A stretch of DNA of 22,500 bases from Neocallimastix lanati (nom. inval.). Its lineage: Eukaryota; Neocallimastigomycota; Neocallimastigomycetes; Neocallimastigales; Neocallimastigaceae. The notes under the pieces are model-generated. The model had not been told where the DNA came from. It made no database searches and saw only the letters and a program-made list of their open reading frames with translations. Position 1 is the first letter of the stretch; each line of letters begins with the position of its first letter. This document shows positions 10,752 to 17,917 of this stretch, one piece after another. Where the stretch lies: the NCBI GenBank assembly GCA_016946835.1, contig JACVTC010000154.1:352501-375000 (forward strand). The letters are read 5' to 3'. The position numbers and the translations under genes are program-made.

Positions 10752-13700
10752 ATGGATGCTTCTAGCTCAATTAATACTACTCCCTTCCATCGTGGTTTCT
10801 ACTGTTTCGGTAATCATATGAACAATTATAGCCTTATCTTTATCCATAACCTTAATTCTTGGTCCCCTAGTAATCTAATGGCTCAAGTTATTAGTAAGAT
10901 CCCTAACTACAATGAAATTATTCCATATGCTAAAAAACTTTTTTCTCCAAGGTACGGCTCATACTTCATTATTAGGGTTAATAAACACAAAAATGATCTC
11001 AAATTTTTCGATGTTTTAGATTTCTTAAGTGATAAAATTCCTGAAACAGCTAAAATTACCTGGACCTTGTGTAATAAACTTAAACAAATGAACAAGTCAA
11101 GTAAATCTAATAACATTGATGTTGAACTTAATCCTATGGCGAAAGATTTTTTCTCTAGCCATCTAAATTCAAATTCTTCTTTCTTTAATCTCTGTGTTAG
11201 TTGGAATATTAACGGTTGGAATACTGAAAAACGTGATAGTATTTTATATCTCAACTCTATTTTCAAACCTATATGTATATGTATCTGTTTACAAGAAACT
11301 GGAAAAAGTAAATATCTTCCAAAAGATGTTTCATCACCATTAATTCCATATTACAACTCAGTTTTCCTTAGAGCTAATCCTAAAATCCCTGGTATGAGAG
11401 GACTCTTTATTGGTGTTCATTCTTCGTGCTCTTTCTTCCAAGAACCATTTTTATACAAATATATCATTTCAGTAAATATTACTTCTTTCTGGAATCAAAA
11501 ATGTACTATTGGTAATATCTACTTTCCTCAAAGCAAATGGAAGGAAGAAAGACTAGCTGCTTTTGATGAACTTTCTCAATGGTTACGTTTTCACAATAGA
11601 AAAAACGTTCCTGCTGTCCTAGTTGGTGATTTTAACATGTCATTAAAGAAGATCAAAACATACATTTCAAATAATTTTCCTAATTGGTATATTGCTCCCT
11701 TATATGGTAATAAATTTACTAATGCCAAAGGTACTAGATCATCTTGCATTGACCATGTCATCTATAATGAGGCTTTGGCAGCTCATTTTAATAAAACCTC
11801 GGTTTGCACTTCATTTTATGGTATTTCTGATCATAAACCTATTATACTTTCTTGCAACAAAGTTCTCTCCGATGGCTTTATAAGGCCTGCTAAAGTTTCT
11901 AAATGGTCTACACATATTTGTAAAACAAAAAATTCAGATATTTTATCACATAATTATTTTTCAATCTTAGCAAATGACCTCGATTCTCATTTCAATTCGC
12001 TCACGGCTGATGAAATGGTAGAAAAATTTATCAATACAGCAGATAATATCGGGAAGGATATTAAGGCTTTCATTCCAACAGATTTAAAGGGCTCTGCTTT
12101 TCATTGCCCATATTACATTAAAAAACTGTCTCATGAAAAACATATTGCATTTCGAATTATTAAGCCTTACTTTAACTGTGAAAATGTTGATAATTACCTT
12201 GAACAATTTAATTAATATGAAAAACTTTGCAAATTAATCAAGAAAACAAAGAGCAAATTTCGTTCTGCTAGATTTAAAGCTAATATAGTAAAAATTGGTA
12301 ATTATTTTTTGAATAAAGATTTCAAAAATGGATGGAGATGTTTAAAAAAAAATGGCTAAACCATCGTATTCATCTACCTCCCCTACTTGCATAAAATCTA
12401 AATTTGGTCAAGATATTATCTCTCCTACTAAACAATTAGATAGATGGGCTGAATATTATAAAGATCTAGCTTCTGATCCCTCAGGTCACAGCCTTAATCG
12501 TAACTTCTGGATCCATGCTTTAAGGAATATTAGTCTTAGATCCTCTACCTGGAATATCAACGATCCCATTACGATTGACGATATTAAAAAAAACTATTTC
12601 ATCTATGTTCCAAAAATTGATTTTTAATAAAATATGGAATGGGTCTTTTCCTAAAAAATGGAACTCAGCTTCTATTGTATCAATCCCTAAGAAAGGTGAC
12701 CTATCAGATTGTAGTATTTATCGAGGTATTTCTCTCATTAATGTTGGACTGAAAATCATTTCAAAAATTATAACAGATAGAATATCTACTTATGCACTCT
12801 CACACAATTTCATTAGACCTGAACAATTTGGCTTTCGCAACCGTGAAGAATGCATTAGTTTATTCATTTCCGTTAGAGAAATATGCCAAAGAAGAAAATT
12901 TCAAGGAAAATTCACATATTTAGCCTTTTTAGATCTTAAATAAGCTTATGATTCAGTTCCTATTTTTAACATTCTTACTAAATTATATCGTTATGGAGTA
13001 CGTGGTAAATGTTTTGATTTTCTATGTAATTTATATACTTCATCTAAAGCTCGTGCTCGATTTGCTTCAATGTTATCAAATGAATTTCCTATTAAAAGAG
13101 GTGTTCGTCAAGGTTGTCCATTATCTCTGATCTTATTCAATTTATTCATCAATGATATATTAAATGACTGTGAAAAGTATGGTGTTAAGATTGGAAGAAA
13201 AAAGTGTTGTGGTGGACTCTTTGCTGATGATGTTGTTCTCATTGCTCCAAGTGCAAAAAATTTAGAAAAATTACTAAAAAAGGTACATAGATGGGCTAAT
13301 TTAAATGAAATGACTTTTGGTATTGAAAAATGTGCAACTATGGTTATAAAACCAATGAACTTCCAATCTCCTCCAAACTATAGTGACCCAACCTTCTACT
13401 TAGGAATAAATGCTATTCCTAAAGTGTCTAGTTATATTTATCTTGGTATTCCTTTTTCTGATGATCTCTTACTAGAACACATTATATCTCACATGCATTT
13501 TAAAGTTAGAAAATCCCTTCTTTCATTTACACATTTCTTCTCAATTAAACTTATCCCTATTGCATACAAGAAAAAAGTTCTTCAATCCTTTGTTATTAGT
13601 AAAGTAATTTATTATTCTCCTTTACTTGGTTCAAACAAATCCAGAACGGCCAGAATTCAAACATTAATTAATACTGGTCTATTTTGGTGTATCGGCTCCT

Positions 13701-14711
13701 TCTCTAAAAATGGTAAAACAAGTTCAGAAGACAATGACTATATTAGACATAATTCTACTATGAGTACTTATGCTTTATCTCGAGATCTAAGCATTCCTCC
13801 TATTGCTGGTGTCTGCGCAGCCTTACAGATTAAATCATTTGCAAAATGGAGTAAATCAAACTGTATTATAAAGGATCTTATTAAATCTATTCCCAAAATG
13901 CATTATTATTCCTGGACTAAAGAATCTAGAACACTGTATAAAAAAATCAAAAAATATAAATGTGAAAAATATGACGATATTTTAGAACGTTACTGGAAAT
14001 CAATTGCCAAATTTCAAGGTATTAAAGGTCAAAATTACGATTGTAATAAGTTCTCAAACAATAAAGCTATAATTATGCTTAGCTTGAAATATCCCCAATT
14101 CAACTTAGGGTTTTCGTGGATTATACGTTTACGCTGTGGTTATAAATACAATATTACTATTGCTATTAGAATGGGTAGAGTTTCAGAAGATTGTCCCAAG
14201 TCTTGCCCCTGTTGTGGCGAAGATAAACAATCTTTTGAACATTGGATTTTTAAATGCGATGCTCTTGCATCTTTTAGTTGGAATTCTTTAAATTTCATCG
14301 ATGATCTCTATGTTTTATTCCTTAGGAAGATTAGAGCGTTTAATCCTCTTTCTTCCTATGACTCTATTTCTAATTTTTGAAGATTATATCAATCATTATA
14401 TATACTTGTTCCTTCTTGGTGGGACTTTAGTTTTAAATGAGCTACATTTCGATAGTGGGGAACAGAGACAATTAAATGAACTACTTTTCAAAGGTTCATC
14501 TTAGTCACCTGTTCCAAAAATTGTGGGTTTGGCGGAATTCTTAACAAGTGCAATACCTATCATAAGTAGTTCGTTTGAGCTATTATTTGATAGGTATTGC
14601 AAAATACCAAACTTATCCAAGAGCGTCGACGTCGTACTGATAAGGCATAATGATAATACAGGATCAGCATCTATTTCTACGAAGGATGAATCTTGCCTAG
14701 TAGTTCAATAG
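10752..14711 (+). pseudogene. LINE-A endonuclease-reverse transcriptase polyprotein (broken)
   Basis: This would make the element's single polyprotein, which nicks target DNA and copies its RNA there. Residues 1-140 are an element-specific N-terminal domain. The APE endonuclease follows: WNINGW (W151), catalytic Glu in LQETG (E182), GDFN (D293-N295) and SDH (D360-H361). Reverse transcriptase motifs: GISLIN region at about 12724-12742, QFGF at 12826, FLDL (Asp at 12932), QGCPLS at about 13100, FADD (Asp pair 13226-13231), YLGIPF at about 13440. A Cys/His knuckle (CPCCG plus later H and C) lies at about 14191-14258. Lesions: TAA 12213-12215; +1 shift at the A-run 12344-12352; +1 at 12586-12593; TAA 12941-12943 inside motif A; +1 at the T-run 14374-14378; TAG 14502-14504. 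The usual K-A-x-G-x-D-G motif at the start of the reverse transcriptase is missing near 12600-12620, probably deleted. The copy cannot make an active protein. Confidence 0.92.
14382..14711 (+). pseudogene. LINE-A C-terminal conserved extension
   Basis: Past the Cys/His knuckle the frame shifts by one at a T-run and continues. After a stretch with YIYLFLLGG it shows an EQRQL element, then an internal TAG (14502-14504), then VGLAEFLT and a short tail ending in TAG at 14709-14711. The same order of motifs (LLGG, EQxQL, a phenylalanine-lysine pair, VP, VGxAEFLT, IP) recurs in LINE-B at 15515-15721. The segment is therefore part of the element's protein and not chance sequence. Its function is not known to me. 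Confidence 0.75.
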
Positions 14712-14971
14712 ATGATGAATCCGGGGAGAGTTTAGTGGACACCACACTATCTATTTCAAAGATGTTACTTCTAGGTTTTATTTCTTTTTTATTTGTTAGG
14801 AAGAAAAAAATTCCCGCATAGTACAACTTGCCGAAATACATAGTATTTTCGAGCTTTTTTTATTTTTTTTATTTTTTAATTTTTTATTTTTAATTTCAAA
14901 TGTACTTTTCACCTACATGTATTTTTTAAAATAAAATTTAATAAAGTTTTGGAAGTGTATTCTCTTCCCAG

Positions 14972-14976
<5 letters not shown>
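14712..14976 (+). other. LINE-A 3' UTR
   Basis: Untranslated region from the last stop to the poly(A). It has AATAAA at 14940-14945, 31 nt before the tail, and a TATTCTCT motif between signal and tail. LINE-B has the same arrangement, supporting this as the true 3' end of the element family. Confidence 0.75.

Positions 14977-15018
<42 letters not shown>
14977..15018 (+). repeat. LINE-A poly(A) tail (42 A)
   Basis: An uninterrupted A run placed 31 nt after AATAAA, as expected for the tail of a retrotransposed copy. The next base begins LINE-B coding homology with no gap. Confidence 0.9.
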
Positions 15019-15021
<3 letters not shown>

Positions 15022-15857
15022 GTAAATTGAGAATACCTCCTCTTTCAGCTTTCTGTGCTATATCTCAATTACGCTGCTTTAGAAAACGGAAAAACTCATC
15101 ATGTATTATTAATCATCTCACTAATAATATTCCTACTATATTACATTACTCATAGACTAAAAGAATTAAGGACTTTAGATAAGAAATTAAATGATAAAAA
15201 ATCAAACGAAATAAAAAAGTTTTATTGGAAAAGAGATGTCTTCAAACCCTCAAAAGCTTAAAAAAAAAAAAAAAAAAAAAAAAAGCAATTATTTATAAGG
15301 AGAATGATTTTGGATTTATCTCAGAAATCATAGACTTCACATTTCAATATCCTAAGTATCAATTAGAATTCTTTTGAATTGCTCGAATTAGGTGCGGTTT
15401 TAAATTTAACATTAGTATTTCCATTAAAAGAAAAATAGTCCCTAGAAGATTGCCCTAAATATTGCCCATGCAGATTCAGAAAATGATTATGATAATAATA
15501 TTTATTATTTTATATTGAGTGCTCTTCTTGGCGGGCGTTCAATATATGAAAAAATTAAACTTAATAATAGAGAACAAAAACAATTAGTTGACAATATTTT
15601 TAAACAAAGTTCAACTTCGTCAACTGTTCCGAATTTTGTGGGGATTGCGGAGTTTCTAACATACGTAATACCATTAATTTGTCATTTTTTTAGATTGATA
15701 ATGAAATCATTATTCCGTTGAATCTATTGAATCTACGGTTGAAATGATAAGGTATGGATTTTCACCTCCCGGCGAAAGATCTGATACAGACTCAGTTGAT
15801 AACCCTTATAATGAAATTATTACTCGCAATAATGGACGTGGTGTTTATCATCGATGA
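15019..15857 (+). pseudogene. LINE-B C-terminal polyprotein remnant
   Basis: A chain of short frames aligns in order to LINE-A. At 15022-15080, LRIPPLSAFCAISQL matches LINE-A LSIPPIAGVCAALQI. At 15200-15258, FYWKRDVF matches the ERYWKS region. At 15345-15430, YPKYQLEFF then a stop and IRCGFKFNISISI matches YPQFNLGFSW and LRCGYKYNITIAI. The Cys-rich knuckle follows at about 15450-15480 (CPCR-like), badly damaged. ALLGG to VGIAEFLT is at 15515-15690. The last piece, after a frame change near 15720, ends in VYHR and TGA at 15855-15857. Several stops and frame changes make it non-functional. A 25-A run sits inside it at 15260-15284. Confidence 0.85.
15260..15284 (+). repeat. Internal poly(A) run (25 A) in LINE-B
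   Basis: LINE-B homology to LINE-A continues on both sides of this run with the expected spacing. It therefore looks like a homopolymer that grew within a Lys-rich coding stretch, not the tail of a separate insertion. Confidence 0.7.
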
Positions 15858-15970
15858 ATGGGAAAAGTTAGAAACTATTGCTTCTAATGTGCTTTTATAA
15901 TTATATAATATATAATATTTCTTTTCATATATTTTATTTTTTTTTTTATTTTTTCATTTAAATCATGTAA

Positions 15971-15971
<1 letters not shown>

Positions 15972-16040
<69 letters not shown>
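15972..16040 (+). repeat. (TTA)n microsatellite in LINE-B 3' UTR
   Basis: About 22 tandem TTA units lie just before AATAAA (16046-16051). LINE-A has no counterpart at this position, so the repeat expanded in LINE-B or its lineage. Confidence 0.9.
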
Positions 16041-16067
16041 AATTAAATAAAGCTATTCTCTATGTCT

Positions 16068-16090
16068 AAAAAAAAAAAAAAAAAAAAAAA
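16068..16090 (+). repeat. LINE-B poly(A) tail (23 A)
   Basis: The A run lies 16 nt after AATAAA and the shared TATTCTCT motif. It marks the 3' end of LINE-B. Confidence 0.85.
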
Positions 16091-16440
16091 TAAGAGTATA
16101 ATTTAAATTTTTTTTTTTTTTTTAATTGATCGTAATATTACAACAAAAGAAATGAGAAATTAGATGAAATAATTATAATAAATATTTTAAAGTTTTCCAA
16201 ATATATATATATGTTCAATCTTATTTGTAAATACACTAATCTTAGTTTATGGATTTAATTAGATTTATATGTTTAAGGTATGAATAAAACTAACTAAAAT
16301 ATCACTATTGCTAATTAGAAAGTTATTATTATTACTGTAAAGTGATTAGTCATTTATCAACTTAATATTTGTATGTTCCACTTTTTTCTAATAATACGAA
16401 TTCATTATATTTCATCAATGACCTTTTTATTTCATTTGGA

Positions 16441-16475
<35 letters not shown>

Positions 16476-16520
16476 AGGAAATTTCTCATTATTTTCTTTC
16501 TTATTCACCCTTATTAGATT

Positions 16521-16558
<38 letters not shown>

Positions 16559-16759
16559 GAATATATTCATATATATATATATTTTGTTCTTTCTCATAAT
16601 ACTAGTTTCTTCAAGTTCATCTAACCCAAATAGTAATAAATCGTTATTCACATAATGAATCTATAGAAATTAACCTCTTTTGTTAATATTTTTTTTTCGG
16701 TTTAAAATTAGTGATCACTACTTTTTTTTTTTTTTTTTTTTTATGTTTATTTTTTTTTT

Positions 16760-16761
<2 letters not shown>

Positions 16762-16802
<41 letters not shown>
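16762..16802. repeat. Poly(T) run of 41
   Basis: Among the longest uninterrupted homopolymers in the window. It follows a 21-T run at 16722-16742 after a short spacer. On the minus strand it could be a retroposon poly(A) tail, but I see no element body upstream of it on that strand. Confidence 0.85.
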
Positions 16803-16803
<1 letters not shown>

Positions 16804-17904
16804 ATATATTATGATATTTATACCATAATAAATATGCCTATTTGTACTATTTTGTTTTCTATTGTTATACTTCATTATGTTAATATTAATATATAAAACC
16901 CTTATATATACTTATTCTTCAATAAATCTATGTAGCTTGAATTTGTATTATGAGGAATGAGTTAGCGTAGTCGATATGTCACGTAATTACAATGAAAAAT
17001 AAAGAGAAATTTTATTTATTATGGTATGATGATAAGAATAGAGATCATTTCTAACAAAAAAAGAAAAAAAATTTATATAATAAAATAGAATAAAGAAGTT
17101 ACATCTTTAATGACGTTAGTACTTTTTTTTTTTTTTTTTTTTTTTAGACAAGAAAGAAAAAGAAGTTAGTGTGAATACAACTAAACTCTCCTACCATGAC
17201 AACAAAAATAGTTATCAAGAGTTTCAATTTCCGTATATTCTTTTTTTTTTTTTAGTTTTAGTTTTAGTTTTAAGTTTAGTTTTTTAAAAGAATTTATTTA
17301 TTTATTTTTAAATAATTCATATTACTGTTTTTATTTTTATTTTTATTTTTATTTATATTTATATTTTTATATATTATTATAAGAATAAAAATAAAATCTC
17401 TACATAAATTATTTTGAACAAATTGAATAAATAAATGAATCAATAAAAAATAAATAAAATAAATAAATAAATAAAAATAAAATTATTATAAAAATTTTAT
17501 TAATATTAATATCATATATATCATATATTTCATTTTTATTATTATTATTATTATTATTAATTGTTTATGTATAAAATGTATAATTAAATATTTTCAAAGA
17601 TTAACTAAGGTAAGAAATAAAACAAAAAAAAATAATAATATAATAATATTAATAAAACAAAAACAACAATAAAAAAAAAAGAATAAAAGAAAAAAAAAAA
17701 AAAGAAGAAATAATATATATAAATATACAAAAAAAAAAAAAAAAATTTTTTTTTAAAAATAATAATATTATTTCTTTTATTAATAGATTAAATATAAATA
17801 AAATGATCTTAATAGATTAATTTTTTTTTTTAAAATTAAAAAAAAAAAAAAGAAAAAGAAAAAAAGAGAGAGAATTAAATAAAACATAATAATATATATA
17901 TATA

Positions 17905-17910
17905 TTTATT
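17905..17910 (-). terminator. Candidate poly(A) signal AATAAA of the minus-strand gene
   Basis: AATAAA on the minus strand begins 8 nt after the TAA stop at 17920-17918. In DNA this AT-rich the hexamer is common by chance, so position is the only support. Confidence 0.35.
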
Positions 17911-17917
17911 CTTTCTC

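Larger units (their letters stand above)
10752..15018 (+). mobile_element. LINE-A: APE-type non-LTR retrotransposon, degenerate
   Basis: A nearly full-length LINE. It contains a broken polyprotein frame (10752-14711) with endonuclease and reverse transcriptase motifs, a 3' UTR (14712-14976) with AATAAA at 14940-14945, and a 42-nt poly(A) tail at 14977-15018. Base composition is clearly less AT-rich than the flanks. The 5' end is uncertain, since the start given is the first ATG and up to about 150 bp of 5' UTR may precede it. No flanking duplication was found. Clade is unresolved: the single frame with APE endonuclease, reverse transcriptase and a C-terminal Cys/His knuckle fits L1/Tad-like and related groups, and the wording of several motifs matches elements I know from anaerobic fungi. 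Confidence 0.92.
15019..16090 (+). mobile_element. LINE-B: 5'-truncated, decayed relative of LINE-A
   Basis: This is the 3' quarter of a second LINE of the same family, starting within one base of the LINE-A poly(A). It holds a broken C-terminal coding part (15019-15857), a 3' UTR with a long TTA repeat, AATAAA at 16046-16051 and a 23-nt poly(A) tail (16068-16090). The 5' truncation is typical of target-primed reverse transcription. Protein similarity to LINE-A is clear but far from identical, so this is a different subfamily and not a tandem copy. Decay is heavier than in LINE-A. Confidence 0.88.
16091..17917. other. Spacer rich in long A/T homopolymers
   Basis: No intact gene is visible. 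Prominent runs are poly(A) 16444-16473 and 16523-16553, poly(T) 16722-16742, 16762-16802 and 17123-17145, and a TTTTAG repeat near 17253-17276. A more complex patch at about 16950-17240 has coding-like fragments (see findings). The right end contains the 3' flank of the minus-strand gene, with an AATAAA on the minus strand at 17910-17905. Confidence 0.65.

Noticed and set aside
10907-11266. Minus-strand 119-codon frame opposite the LINE endonuclease
   Set aside because: Antisense shadow of a clearly coding plus strand.
12213-12943. In-frame TAA codons in LINE-A as evidence of a changed genetic code
   Set aside because: The intact host genes end in TAA or TAG and contain neither internally; ordinary decay explains the stops.
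15055-15261. 68-residue hydrophobic protein in LINE-B
   Set aside because: Its first part is a wrong-phase reading: another frame there matches LINE-A (IPPLSAFCAIS). The tail end (FYWKRDVF) is LINE coding. It is not an independent gene.
16369-16624. Frames spanning the two poly(A) runs
   Set aside because: Mostly poly-Lys from homopolymers, with no conserved part.
17253-17276. TTTTAG repeat as interstitial telomere
   Set aside because: Only about three to four units, and the unit does not match the usual fungal TTAGGG.
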